Positions 33,140 to 42,498 of a stretch of 64,000 nucleotides of DNA are shown here, one piece after another. The position numbers and the translations under genes were made by a program. How positions within the stretch are numbered: position 1 is the first letter of the stretch; the number at the start of each line of letters is the position of its first letter. The notes under the pieces are model-generated. The model had not been told where the DNA came from. It worked only from the letters and a program-made list of their open reading frames with translations, and searched no databases. Source of the stretch: Sediminicola sp. YIK13 (lineage in GTDB: Bacteria > Bacteroidota > Bacteroidia > Flavobacteriales > Flavobacteriaceae); the NCBI RefSeq assembly GCF_001430825.1, contig NZ_CP010535.1, forward strand, positions 1,840,501 through 1,904,500, in the 5' to 3' direction.

Positions 33140-34862
33140 CTATATTCCTGTTTTGCTGAGCAACCTTCTCCCTTATGGCCGAAGCTGAAGAAGGATTGTC
33201 AAAATATGCAACCGCTTCTACTATTCTCACAAATAAGAATTCCTTTTGCAGTTCATTAATTATTCCACTTCTGAATATAATATCACGTGTAGGACCTATT
33301 GCCCCTGCTATATAAAACTGTATACCTCTTTGATGGATTTCTTCAATAACCTTTATCAACATATTCGTTGCGGTAGAATCAATATAATTAATCGCCTCTG
33401 CATTCAACACCACTCCTTTAAGGGCAGGACCCTTAGCATTGATAAATTTAAAGAGTTGACTCTTGAAAAAATTTGCATTACCAAAGTACAGCTGAGCATC
33501 GAACCGAACAATCAAAAGGTCCTCCCTAACGATAACGTCCTTTTCAAAACGGTAGATATTTCTATAATAATCAGAGTCCTTTATATTGCCCAAAACGGCA
33601 AAATGTGGATGTGAGGTCCGGTATACCATCAAAAGCAAAGAAGCTAAAACCCCAATCAATATCCCTTCCTTAATTCCAATGAACAAGGTTCCCAAAAAGG
33701 TGATCATTAGAACCAGAAACTCATCTTTATTATATTTCCACAAACTCTTCGGATAAGGTATATCTATGAGTCCAAAGACCGATACCATAATAATGGAAGC
33801 CAGTGCAGCGTTGGGTAGATAATAGAACAATGGGGTTAAAAAGAATAAGGTAATCACCACCATAACAACACTAAATAAAGAGGCTACGGTTGTTTTAGTA
33901 CCCGCCTCCCCGCTTATGGCCGATCTGGAAAAACTAGCGGTTATAGGATAGGATTGGAAAAATGATCCGAACATATTAGACGCCCCTAGAGCCACCAGTT
34001 CCTGATTGGCATCTATAGTTTCCTTTTTGTTTTTTTCTTCCAATGCCTTTCCAATGGATATTGCTTCCAAATAGCCAACCAGGGCCAAGGTTAAGGCTAT
34101 TGGCCATATACTCACAATATTTTCAATACTGAAAGATGGGACTTGAAAGGCAGGGAGACCTGTAGGGATATCACCAACCACCTTTACGCCAAAGGCCTCA
34201 AGTCTTAAAAAATAAACGGCCAGGATTCCCAATACCACCACTATTAAAATGGAAGGAATTCTTCTGTTCCATTTTTTCAAAAGGACTATGAGTAAGATAC
34301 CTGTTATACCTATTATCAAATCAAATAAGTTGGTATCACCGAGATTATCAATAGAATTCAGGACCAACTGATGAAATTTATTGCTTCCTGGAATATTTGC
34401 CCCCAAGAGATGTTTCAGCTGACTGAACATTATAATTATGGCAGCGCCGGAGGTAAATCCATTGATAACAGGTTTTGATAAAAAATTCACCAAAAATCCC
34501 ATTTTCATAACCCCTAAAAGAAGTTGAATGGCCCCCACCATAAAAGCAAGGAAAATAGCCATGGCAATATAATCCTCAGAATTGGTAATGGCCAAAGCTC
34601 CCAAACCTGCGGCCACTAAAATAGAATCCATGGCCACGGGCCCCACGGCCATTTGTCTGGAAGTACCTAAAAAAGCATAGATCAAGACTGGGACCAATGA
34701 GGCATACAGCCCATATACAGGTGGCAAACCTACAACCATAGCATAAGCCATCCCCTGAGGAATAAGTATAATACCAACGGTAAGTCCGGCCACCAGGTCA
34801 CTTAAAAAGTAGTTCTTTTGATAGTTGGGCAACCAATCCAGAAAAGGGAAAAATTTACGCAT
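33132..34862 (-). CDS. SulP family anion transporter with STAS domain
   Basis: 576 aa. It opens FLDWLPNYQKNYFLSDLVAGLTVGIILIPQGMAYA, the SulP N-terminal signature (here split: FLDWLPNY, then GIILIPQGMAYA). About 11-12 membrane helices to residue 430, then a STAS domain (about 445-555). Carries sulfate, bicarbonate or a similar anion across the inner membrane; substrate not predictable. A GTAAC-N4-GCTAC site with a perfect -7 box lies so near the ATG that the transcript may be almost leaderless. Convergent control with the persulfide dioxygenase suggests sulfur. Confidence 0.9.
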   Translation of the reverse strand: MRKFFPFLDWLPNYQKNYFLSDLVAGLTVGIILIPQGMAYAMVVGLPPVYGLYASLVPVLIYAFLGTSRQMAVGPVAMDSILVAAGLGALAITNSEDYIAMAIFLAFMVGAIQLLLGVMKMGFLVNFLSKPVINGFTSGAAIIIMFSQLKHLLGANIPGSNKFHQLVLNSIDNLGDTNLFDLIIGITGILLIVLLKKWNRRIPSILIVVVLGILAVYFLRLEAFGVKVVGDIPTGLPAFQVPSFSIENIVSIWPIALTLALVGYLEAISIGKALEEKNKKETIDANQELVALGASNMFGSFFQSYPITASFSRSAISGEAGTKTTVASLFSVVMVVITLFFLTPLFYYLPNAALASIIMVSVFGLIDIPYPKSLWKYNKDEFLVLMITFLGTLFIGIKEGILIGVLASLLLMVYRTSHPHFAVLGNIKDSDYYRNIYRFEKDVIVREDLLIVRFDAQLYFGNANFFKSQLFKFINAKGPALKGVVLNAEAINYIDSTATNMLIKVIEEIHQRGIQFYIAGAIGPTRDIIFRSGIINELQKEFLFVRIVEAVAYFDNPSSASAIREKVAQQNRNIGN

Positions 34863-34866
34863 GGGT

Positions 34867-34910
34867 CAAAATTAACATTTTTAGGATAGGCCTAAAGTAA
34901 CATTTGCTAC
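34867..34910 (-). promoter_or_regulatory. GTAAC-N4-GCTAC site plus perfect -7 box, SulP promoter
   Basis: GTAACATTTGCTAC at 34897-34910. Minus-strand TAATTTTG at 34874-34867, spacing 29.5 bp. The -7 box ends only 4 nt before the ATG (34862). Confidence 0.65.
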
Positions 34911-34928
34911 ATTAGTTTTTTTTTAATA

Positions 34929-35267
34929 TCAGTCAGTGGCAATTCCAAAATATATCCATTCTACAATATTATCATATGGGTTACTCTGGGAGTGTATTTC
35001 TCCAGGGGCTATGGTGATACAATCCCCCACCCCCAAAATGACCTTTTCGTGTTCCACCACAAATGCTGCCCGTCCCTTAATAATATAAAAAACCTCGTAC
35101 ATGGTAGGATGGCTATGGGTCTCCACAAACTGTCCCGGTTTAAAAACGGCAGAACTGAAATTCATAAGTTGTGGGATGGTTCCTTTTTCCAAAAGCACCT
35201 TTTTCCTAATCTCCACATTATGGCTAACCCCTACCTCAGCAACTTCTTTTGAACGGACAATTTTCAT
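34929..35267 (-). CDS. Cupin domain protein
   Basis: 112 aa, one cupin barrel: GQFVETHSHPTMYEVFYIIKG (first motif, His-rich; shown here as GQFVETHSHPTMYEVFYI) and GDCITIAPGEIHSQSN (second motif). Metal-binding small-molecule or sugar-type cupin, cytosolic, no further assignment. Four nt after the mutarotase gene (35272 onwards), so cotranscribed with it. Confidence 0.85.
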   Translation of the reverse strand: MKIVRSKEVAEVGVSHNVEIRKKVLLEKGTIPQLMNFSSAVFKPGQFVETHSHPTMYEVFYIIKGRAAFVVEHEKVILGVGDCITIAPGEIHSQSNPYDNIVEWIYFGIATD

Positions 35268-35271
35268 AAAA

Positions 35272-36051
35272 CTAATCCTCTGGAATTAGGGTTACGGTAC
35301 ACACCTTGGACTCCTTCCCCAATTCCTGAAACCCAGTTGCCAATCGCTGTTGGGTTACCGCATAGGGATAAAAGGTGATGGGCTCTATGCATACCATATT
35401 GGGCACTTCTGTCCATAACATAAAGCTCCCGAACCCTTGGGTTGTAATGGTGAGTTTTTTTTTGTCTTCTAAGGTAATGGAGGTACAGTCTTTCACCTCC
35501 AGAGCCCTGCTTCCAACGTCCAAAACCTCGTTCAGGGTAATCTTCCTTGCCCCAGTATCAATGACAGGAGCCAAGTTATGCAGATAAAAGGCCGGGTGGT
35601 AACCCAGCATGTAGGGCATCCCTTCCTCTCCCGAAATGGTGAAGGCAATTTCCAATGTAGTCCCTTTCAGTTCATAGCTTTTTTCAAACCTAAAATCATA
35701 GGGCCAGGTCAAAAATGCCGCACTGGACTTTTCAGGAAATTTGGAATTCTTTATCTCCGTGCCCGAGCTGTATTTTTTGAGATAGACCACCTTGGTTGCG
35801 GTTTGGGAAACCAATTCATAAGCCAGCTCCCGCAAAAGCCCATGTTGGTCCTGTACAGCCATTCCATTTGGGGTTTCAACCATAAAATCGGCCTCACTGG
35901 TAGGTCCGATGATAGGAAACATTTCCGTATCGGAATTACGCCAACCCGGATTCCCTTTTTGATGGATGTACTCATGGCGGCCAACCTTGAAACTTACCAG
36001 TTCCCCGGCATCTATGTGAACCTTACATCGGGCAGAGATTAATTTTTCCAT
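35272..36051 (-). CDS. Aldose 1-epimerase (galactose mutarotase-like)
   Basis: 259 aa, galactose-mutarotase fold. GNPGWRNSDTEMFPIIG and the GMAVQDQHGLLRE loop near the N-terminus and YMLGYHPAFYLHN in the middle give the substrate His residues; CIEPITFYPYA near the end carries the catalytic-type Glu. Interconverts sugar anomers; exact sugar unknown. Probably cytosolic, with no signal. Between the M20 peptidase (3-nt gap) and the cupin gene. Confidence 0.88.
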   Translation of the reverse strand: MEKLISARCKVHIDAGELVSFKVGRHEYIHQKGNPGWRNSDTEMFPIIGPTSEADFMVETPNGMAVQDQHGLLRELAYELVSQTATKVVYLKKYSSGTEIKNSKFPEKSSAAFLTWPYDFRFEKSYELKGTTLEIAFTISGEEGMPYMLGYHPAFYLHNLAPVIDTGARKITLNEVLDVGSRALEVKDCTSITLEDKKKLTITTQGFGSFMLWTEVPNMVCIEPITFYPYAVTQQRLATGFQELGKESKVCTVTLIPED

Positions 36052-36054
36052 TGT

Positions 36055-37353
36055 TTATTGATTGATAAGTCTGTAAATTAAAATGGCAGTACGCTTGGTG
36101 AGGTCTTCAATGGTATTGAGGTTAATAGTCTCCTGAGGCGTATGCGCCCCTGTACCCATGGCACCCAGACCATCCAAACAATCCACGTATTCGGCTACAA
36201 AGGAAATATCTGCCGCCCCCCTTTTTCCAGGGTCATAACCCAATACTTCCCCATACCCTAGATCCACACTCACCTGGCTCAGTTCCTCCAACAATCGTTG
36301 GTTGCCTGGTGTTGGACCCATGGCCGGATAGCTGTCCGTAAAACTGATGGTGGCAGAAGTCTGTGGCAGGTTTTTGGCTATAATGGCCCTCATTTTTTCC
36401 CTGGCATTTTCCTTTTGTTCTTCCGAGATAAAACGAAGTCCTCCATGAACCACCGCCGATTGTGCTACCACATTGGTTTTTCCAAAGGCGGTGCCCTTGC
36501 TGGTCATATCGTCATAGGTCACAAAAGTGCCACCCAACAACGTTCCCGGATTAAAGGTTAAAAACTCTTCGCCCTTTACCTCGTTATAAAATTCATTGAG
36601 GATGCGCGACATTTCAAAAATAGCACCCGCTCCCGTATTATCACTAAAAATCCCTGAGGAATGTGCCCTTTTTCCGGTCACTTCTACCTTCCAGCCAGAA
36701 GATCCCCTTCTGGCCACGGTGGCATAGTTAAAACCTGTGGACGTTTCAAAATTTAGGGCAACATCACTCCGTTTTGCGGCTTCTATCAAATCTTTTCTAC
36801 TGACCTCCAAGGGCTTACCAGTACTTTCCTCATCCCCGGTAAAAGCCACAATAATCTGGGCATTGGTAAGAAGACCGTTATCATGCAGGGCCTTTAGGGC
36901 GTACAAAAGAATAACATCCCCGCCTTTCATATCATTCCCTCCCGGTGCATGGGCAACGCTATCGTTTACCATTTCAAAGGTCTGAAACGGACTGTCTTCT
37001 TCAAAGACGGTGTCCAGATGTCCAATAAGGAACAGTTTTTTTCCTTTTTTGCCTGAAGTTTCTGCAAACAGATGTCCTCCCCTATTCATTTCCTGGGGCA
37101 TTTCTATCCAATTTGTCTTAAAATTGATCTGATCAAAGGCATCCTTGAAAACCATGCCCACCTCTTTTACCCCTTTGGCATTTAAGGTACCGCTATTGAT
37201 ATTCACCACCTTTTCCAGAAAACCTATGGCTTCTGTGTTGTTGGCTTCTATGCTCTTTACAATTTTCTTCTCGGTTCTGGAAAGTTTTTGGGCAAGCACA
37301 ACAGTGCTGCATATGGTACATAGCAGAAAGCTTAAAGCGTACTTTAATTTCAT
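36055..37353 (-). CDS. Exported M20 family zinc peptidase
   Basis: 432 aa with a Sec signal ending at about residue 21 (TVVLAQ). Zinc motif residues: LIGHLDTV, APGGNDMKGG, AFTGDEEST and the final GTGAHTPQE. The dimer domain is in the middle (KRAHSSGIFSD). Unlike the cytosolic M20 protein at 9732, it acts in the periplasm or outside. Releases amino acids from small peptides or glutamyl compounds; substrate unknown. Head of the unit with mutarotase and cupin (gap 3 nt), transcribed leftwards. Confidence 0.9.
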   Translation of the reverse strand: MKLKYALSFLLCTICSTVVLAQKLSRTEKKIVKSIEANNTEAIGFLEKVVNINSGTLNAKGVKEVGMVFKDAFDQINFKTNWIEMPQEMNRGGHLFAETSGKKGKKLFLIGHLDTVFEEDSPFQTFEMVNDSVAHAPGGNDMKGGDVILLYALKALHDNGLLTNAQIIVAFTGDEESTGKPLEVSRKDLIEAAKRSDVALNFETSTGFNYATVARRGSSGWKVEVTGKRAHSSGIFSDNTGAGAIFEMSRILNEFYNEVKGEEFLTFNPGTLLGGTFVTYDDMTSKGTAFGKTNVVAQSAVVHGGLRFISEEQKENAREKMRAIIAKNLPQTSATISFTDSYPAMGPTPGNQRLLEELSQVSVDLGYGEVLGYDPGKRGAADISFVAEYVDCLDGLGAMGTGAHTPQETINLNTIEDLTKRTAILIYRLINQ

Positions 37354-37381
37354 GGGAAAGGTTATTAGGGTTTATACCCTA

Positions 37382-38362
37382 CTAATCTATAAAACCTTTT
37401 TCTCGCATCCAATCCTCATTGAACATTTTACCTACATATCGGCTACCGTGATCATGGAAAAGAACTACAACCACATCGTCCTTGGTGAAATGTTCCTTTA
37501 ATTGAAGAAGGCCTTTTACTGCGGCACCTGCCGAATTCCCTAAGAACATGGCTTCTTCCTTTGCCAATCTGGCGGTGTATACGGCGGCATCCTTATCGGT
37601 AACCTTGGTAAATCCGTCTATGACGCCAAAATTCACATTCTTTGGTAGGATATCTTCTCCAATACCTTCTGTGATATATGGATATATTTCGTTTTTGTCA
37701 AAAATTCCTGTCTCGTGGTATTTTTTAAATACGGAGCCATAGGTATCTATTCCCCAAACCTTCACCTTGGGGTTCTTCATTTTCAGATAGGATCCTACTC
37801 CGGAGATGGTTCCCCCGGTACCAACCCCTACTACAAAATGGGTAACCTTCCCGTCTGTCTGTTCCCAAATTTCAGGTCCCGTACTCAGAAAGTGCGCCTT
37901 GCAATTGGATGGATTGTCATATTGGTTCACATACCAAGAATTAGGAATCTCGGTGGCCAATCTTTTGGCAGTGGAATAATAACTTCTTGGATCTTCTGGT
38001 GCAACATCGGTTGGACAAACATGAACCTCACTGCCCATGGCCTTTAGAATATCCACCTTTTCCTTGGACTGCTTGTCGCTGATCACACAGATCATTTTAT
38101 ACCCTTTTACCACTGCTGCCAGGGCCAAGCCCATTCCAGTATTCCCAGAAGTCCCCTCAATGATGGTACTTCCCGGTTTTAGGATGCCTGCTTCCTCTGC
38201 ATCGGTAATCATCTGCAGGGCCATACGGTCCTTTACAGAGTTACCCGGGTTAAAGGTCTCATATTTAGCGAGTACCAAACAAGGTAGTTCTGCCGTTAGT
38301 TTGTTCAATTTTACCAAGGGGGTGTTCCCAATGGTTCCCAATATGTTTTCTGCGTATTCCAT
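37382..38362 (-). CDS. Cysteine synthase / cystathionine beta-synthase-like PLP enzyme
   Basis: 326 aa, fold type II PLP enzyme. PLP lysine in NSVKDRMALQ (Lys44), phosphate loop GTSGNTGMG, GVGTGGTISGVG. Without a haem domain or C-terminal CBS modules. Makes cysteine or cystathionine from O-acetylserine or serine; which one cannot be told from the sequence. Leftward, with 28 nt between its end and the start of the M20 gene. Confidence 0.9.
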   Translation of the reverse strand: MEYAENILGTIGNTPLVKLNKLTAELPCLVLAKYETFNPGNSVKDRMALQMITDAEEAGILKPGSTIIEGTSGNTGMGLALAAVVKGYKMICVISDKQSKEKVDILKAMGSEVHVCPTDVAPEDPRSYYSTAKRLATEIPNSWYVNQYDNPSNCKAHFLSTGPEIWEQTDGKVTHFVVGVGTGGTISGVGSYLKMKNPKVKVWGIDTYGSVFKKYHETGIFDKNEIYPYITEGIGEDILPKNVNFGVIDGFTKVTDKDAAVYTARLAKEEAMFLGNSAGAAVKGLLQLKEHFTKDDVVVVLFHDHGSRYVGKMFNEDWMREKGFID

Positions 38363-38542
38363 AGTTACTGCAAAGATACAATTTTACTAATTTTTGTGTT
38401 ACTATTCACCCACTTCTCTCAGCCCGAAAATTGGATTTTCTTAGTCCGTTGATTTTCAGGAAGGCCAGTCTTTGTTCCATCTCAAAAACTAGGAATTTCA
38501 AGGTTGATTTGGCAAGTAGTGAATCTAATGAGAAACTAATTC

Positions 38543-39784
38543 CTACTCAAACTTAATCGCCTTCACCGGGGATATTTTGGTGATGATATAAGAAGGGATC
38601 AGAAGCATCAAAAGGCAGAGGAACAAAACCCCAATATTGAGGGTAAGTACCGTGACCACATCCAGATGTACAGGGATATACTCTATATAGTATTCCTGCG
38701 GATTGGGAAATTTGAACATACGGTATTTCTCCTGTGCCATTAGTAGTCCCAAGCCCAGTAGATTTCCCCAAAAGAGGCCAACCCCAATTAAATAGGTGGC
38801 ATTGTACAAAAACACCTTTCTAATGCTCCAGTTGCTGGAGCCCAAAGCTTTTAGGATCCCAATCATTTGGGTACGTTCCAAAATAAGCACCAAAAGGGCA
38901 GTGATCATATTGATGCCCCCCACAATGACCATTATCCCAATGATGAGCGCGATATTAAAATCGAAGAGCCCTATCCATTCAAAGATCTTGTAGTATTTGT
39001 CCTTTATATTTTGGGTATCCAGATTAGAGAGGGTTTTCCCATAAATCTCTTTGGTCTTCTGATCAATATCATCAAAATTATGGAGGAGCACCTCAAAATT
39101 TCCCGCTTGGTTACTCTCCCATTTGTTCATCCGTTGAATGTGGCGCAGATCTATAAAAATATAGTTGCTATCAAATTCCTCAAAACCGCTGTCATAAACA
39201 CCCACGATTTTAAATTTCCTTTGGTTGGGAATTTGGGAAGGGTCGTCATCCTTGAGGAAAAAGGTAAAAAAAGAATCCCCTGTTTTGAGCTGCAATCTGG
39301 TGGCGAGAATTTGTGAAATAAGCACCTCATCGTTTAATTCCCCAGTATAGTTGGGCAAGGTCCCAGTGACCAAATAATCCTTGAACGCCTTCCAATCGTA
39401 ATCTTTGCCGACACCTTTGGCAATTATTCCCTCAAAGGTATCCTCAGTCCGGATGATTCCGCCCTTACTGGCTACGGCCTGCACATGGCTAATACCATCA
39501 ATGTCCTTAAATTCCGGGTAAAATTCTTGTTCCAGGGATACGGGCACCACCGATACATCGGAGGTATTGTTATCGTAGTTGTAAATTTGGATATGCCCGT
39601 TAAAAGCGGCCACTTTTTCTCGAATTTTATGCTTGAGGCCTACGCCCGTGGCAATGGCAATCAGCATCATGATTACCCCCAATGCAATAGCTACAATCGC
39701 TATTTTTATAATTGGTGCGGAAATACTACTTTTATGCTCTTTGCCCTTGATAAGTCGCTTGGCAATAAAAAATTCTAAATTCAA
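38543..39784 (-). CDS. ABC transporter permease, FtsX/LolE-like
   Basis: 413 aa. First membrane helix at about 22-45 (APIIKIAIVAIALGVIMML), large periplasmic MacB_PCD domain to about 270, then three helices at the C-terminus with FtsX motifs (RTQMIGILKALGSSNWSIRKVF). Resembles LolC/E lipoprotein-release permeases; a partner ATPase is not in the window. Four nt from the start of the divergent NamZ gene, so the promoters overlap. Confidence 0.9.
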   Translation of the reverse strand: MNLEFFIAKRLIKGKEHKSSISAPIIKIAIVAIALGVIMMLIAIATGVGLKHKIREKVAAFNGHIQIYNYDNNTSDVSVVPVSLEQEFYPEFKDIDGISHVQAVASKGGIIRTEDTFEGIIAKGVGKDYDWKAFKDYLVTGTLPNYTGELNDEVLISQILATRLQLKTGDSFFTFFLKDDDPSQIPNQRKFKIVGVYDSGFEEFDSNYIFIDLRHIQRMNKWESNQAGNFEVLLHNFDDIDQKTKEIYGKTLSNLDTQNIKDKYYKIFEWIGLFDFNIALIIGIMVIVGGINMITALLVLILERTQMIGILKALGSSNWSIRKVFLYNATYLIGVGLFWGNLLGLGLLMAQEKYRMFKFPNPQEYYIEYIPVHLDVVTVLTLNIGVLFLCLLMLLIPSYIITKISPVKAIKFE

Positions 39785-39787
39785 TCT

Positions 39788-41026
39788 ATGGGGTTTTTAT
39801 CCATTTTCAAAAGTACATTTTTATTGTGGGTTTTGATACTTTCTTCTTGTGGAAACAAAATGACATCCCACAAAAATTCAAACGATAACATTACCGCCCA
39901 AGTCCCGGAGCCTGTATTGGCTTCTGTGGTAGTGGCTGCCAATAGCACTGCGGAATATCTCCCTTTGCTCAAGAATAAAAAGGTGGCTGTTGTGGCCAAT
40001 CAGACCAGTGTCATTTTCAAAAAGCAAGGCCATACCCATTTGGTGGATTCCCTTTTGGCCCTTCAGATCGATGTAAAAAAGGTTTTTGCCCCCGAACACG
40101 GTTTCCGTGGGGAGGCAGATGCTGGGGAAGCGGTTAAAGACGGATTGGATACCAAAACCGGGCTACCCCTGATATCCCTCTACGGAAAAAATAAAAAACC
40201 ATCTGATGAACAACTGCAGGGTTTGGAAGTGGTCCTTTTTGACATACAGGATGTGGGAGTTCGTTTCTATACCTATATCGCTACCCTACAATTGGTGATG
40301 GAAGCTTGTGCCAAGAACAATATCCCCGTGATTATTTTGGATAGACCCAATCCCAATGCCAATTATGTGGACGGCCCTACCATGGAGGCCAAGCACACCA
40401 GCTTTTTGGGGATGACCACTATCCCATTGGTGTATGGGATGACTATTGGTGAATACGCCCAAATGCTCAATGGTGAAAATTGGTTGGATGGCAAGAAGAA
40501 GGCCGACATCACCGTAATCCCCTTAAAAAACTACACCCATAATACCCAGTACCACCTGCCGATACGGCCTTCCCCCAATCTGCCGAATGACAAGAGCATC
40601 AATCTGTATCCAAGTCTAGGCCTTTTTGAAGGGACCAACGTCAATGCAGGGCGGGGCACAGAATTTCAATTTCAACGCTATGGGGCTTCTTTTATGAACC
40701 CTTCGGCCTATGATTTCAGCTATGTGCCCAAGCCCAATTTTGGATCCAAATATCCCAAGGAAGAAGGTAAGACCTGCTACGGCAAGGACCTTACCAATAG
40801 CCCACAACTACAACGGGTCACCCTGGCCTGGTTAATAGATGCGTATAACAATACCACCGATAAGAGTAAGTTTTTCTTGACAGATTCCTTTACCAAGCAT
40901 TCGGGAACAGAGAAACTACAGCAGCAGATTGAGGCCGGACTTTCCGAAGAGGCCATCAAAAAAACATGGCAGGCCGACTTGGATGCCTTTAGAAAGATTC
41001 GGATAAAATATTTGATGTACGACTAG
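39788..41026 (+). CDS. namZ: Exo-beta-N-acetylmuramidase NamZ-like (DUF1343) lipoprotein
   Basis: 412 aa. Lipoprotein signal with Cys21 in LILSSC. The DUF1343 domain covers the rest: VFAPEHGFRGEADAGE, LFDIQDVGVRFYTYI, DRPNPNANYVDGP, YGMTIGEYAQMLNGE and LFEGTNVNAGRGTEFQF. NamZ-type enzymes cut non-reducing N-acetylmuramic acid from peptidoglycan fragments; the active site HGFRGE region is present. Outer-membrane or periplasmic side. Starts back to back with the FtsX-like permease gene. Confidence 0.9.
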   Translation: MGFLSIFKSTFLLWVLILSSCGNKMTSHKNSNDNITAQVPEPVLASVVVAANSTAEYLPLLKNKKVAVVANQTSVIFKKQGHTHLVDSLLALQIDVKKVFAPEHGFRGEADAGEAVKDGLDTKTGLPLISLYGKNKKPSDEQLQGLEVVLFDIQDVGVRFYTYIATLQLVMEACAKNNIPVIILDRPNPNANYVDGPTMEAKHTSFLGMTTIPLVYGMTIGEYAQMLNGENWLDGKKKADITVIPLKNYTHNTQYHLPIRPSPNLPNDKSINLYPSLGLFEGTNVNAGRGTEFQFQRYGASFMNPSAYDFSYVPKPNFGSKYPKEEGKTCYGKDLTNSPQLQRVTLAWLIDAYNNTTDKSKFFLTDSFTKHSGTEKLQQQIEAGLSEEAIKKTWQADLDAFRKIRIKYLMYD

Positions 41027-41031
41027 GGAAT

Positions 41032-41883
41032 TTATTGCTCCGCATTTACGGCAGAAGTATCCACTGCCCTATTTCGCTTTTTCTGGAAAGGAATCCCCAA
41101 CAGCTTGCCTATACTGGCATTGTCCGCTGCATTGGGATGGGTATCTACCCCATAGACGATCTCCTCATTGGGCAGTTTGGTGAAGGTGCCCAGAAGTCGG
41201 TCCCAAATAGAAAAGATATTCCCATAGTTGGAATCTGTATACGGCAATACATAATGATGGTGCACCTTGTGCATATCCGGGGAAACAATAACGTAGCTCA
41301 GCAGATCATCCACTCTTTTTGGCAGGGTGATATTCGCATGGTTAAACTGTGACAAGACAACGGAAAGGGACTGGTACAGCATTACAATGCCTATGGGCGC
41401 CCCAACAACCAACACCCCAAGACAGGTGAACAGAAAACGGATCACGCTCTCTCCCGGATGGTGCCTATTGGCGGTTGTAGTATCTACCTCATGGTCGGTA
41501 TGGTGGATCAGGTGAAATCCCCAGAGTACTTTGACCTTATGCTGCACCCAATGTGCAAACCAAGCGCCAATAAAATCCAACAATAAGACCCCTAGGAAAA
41601 TCTTGCCCCATAACGGAATACCACCCACCCAGTTTAGGATTCCAAAATTATGGGTCACGGTCCAATCGCTGGTCTTTAGAAGAATAAAGGCGAGGGCAAA
41701 ATTGACCACAATGGTAGTGAGGGTAAAAAAGATATTGAGGGCTCCATGCTTGAACTTCTTGTATTTGAACTTAAACAAGGGCACGGCGTATTCCAAAAGC
41801 CAAAAGAAAGTAATCCCCGATACCAGGATAATACTCCTATGAGAAGAGGGAATGGTTTCAAAATAACTGATAATGGATTCCAT
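41032..41883 (-). CDS. Sterol desaturase / fatty acid hydroxylase family membrane protein
   Basis: 283 aa, four or more membrane helices. The His-box pattern is complete: HWVQH, HLIHHTDHEVD, HHPGE and HKVHHHYVLPYTDSNYG, which bind the di-iron centre. Family acts as oxygen-dependent hydroxylase or desaturase of lipids; substrate unknown. Ends 5 nt from the NamZ stop (convergent). Confidence 0.92.
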   Translation of the reverse strand: MESIISYFETIPSSHRSIILVSGITFFWLLEYAVPLFKFKYKKFKHGALNIFFTLTTIVVNFALAFILLKTSDWTVTHNFGILNWVGGIPLWGKIFLGVLLLDFIGAWFAHWVQHKVKVLWGFHLIHHTDHEVDTTTANRHHPGESVIRFLFTCLGVLVVGAPIGIVMLYQSLSVVLSQFNHANITLPKRVDDLLSYVIVSPDMHKVHHHYVLPYTDSNYGNIFSIWDRLLGTFTKLPNEEIVYGVDTHPNAADNASIGKLLGIPFQKKRNRAVDTSAVNAEQ

Positions 41884-41937
41884 ACCTGCAAGATAATGAA
41901 CCTGCCCAATATTTCAAATGTGGATTAGGATGTGACC

Positions 41938-42435
41938 TTATTTTAATTTCACCCGTCGCTTCATTTCCTCAACAATATTAAAGGCAGCGGGGCAAATGGC
42001 AACATTCTTTAGGGTCAGGTTACTGATCTGTTGGAACTTCTTACGGTCCGTATGGGGAAACTCTCTGCAGGCTTTTGGGCGCACATCATAGATCATACAG
42101 TAGTTCTCGGCATCCAAAAAGGTACAGGGCACGCTCTGAAGCACATAGTCGTTCTCCTCATCCACCCTGAGGTAGGTATCAATGAATTTCTGGGGTTTTA
42201 GGCGCAGGTGTTTGGCAATTCGCTCCACATCGGCAGTAGTGAACAAAGGTCCTGTGGTCTTACAGCAATTGGCGCAGGTAAGACAATCGGTGCGCTGGAA
42301 TTCTTCCTCATGGAGCTCCTGCATCACATAATCCAGATCTTTGGGCGGCTTCTTCTTTAATTTGGCAAAGAATTTCTTGTTTTCAGCGTGCTTTTCCTTT
42401 GCTAATTTGGGGAGGTTGCCTAATACTTCGTCCAT
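41938..42435 (-). CDS. YkgJ family cysteine-cluster protein
   Basis: 165 aa. CLTCANCCKTTGPLF near residue 58, then SVPCTFLDAENYCMIYDVRPKACREFPH: the 8-Cys cluster of the YkgJ/UPF0153 family that binds zinc or iron. Cytosolic. Probable metal-site protein of unknown function. Divergent from the methyltransferase gene, 63 nt between starts. Confidence 0.92.
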   Translation of the reverse strand: MDEVLGNLPKLAKEKHAENKKFFAKLKKKPPKDLDYVMQELHEEEFQRTDCLTCANCCKTTGPLFTTADVERIAKHLRLKPQKFIDTYLRVDEENDYVLQSVPCTFLDAENYCMIYDVRPKACREFPHTDRKKFQQISNLTLKNVAICPAAFNIVEEMKRRVKLK

Positions 42436-42498
42436 GGGGCAATAAACTTTTTAAAGTGGACCAAAATTCCCACATTTGCATGGAAAATACAAATTTAA

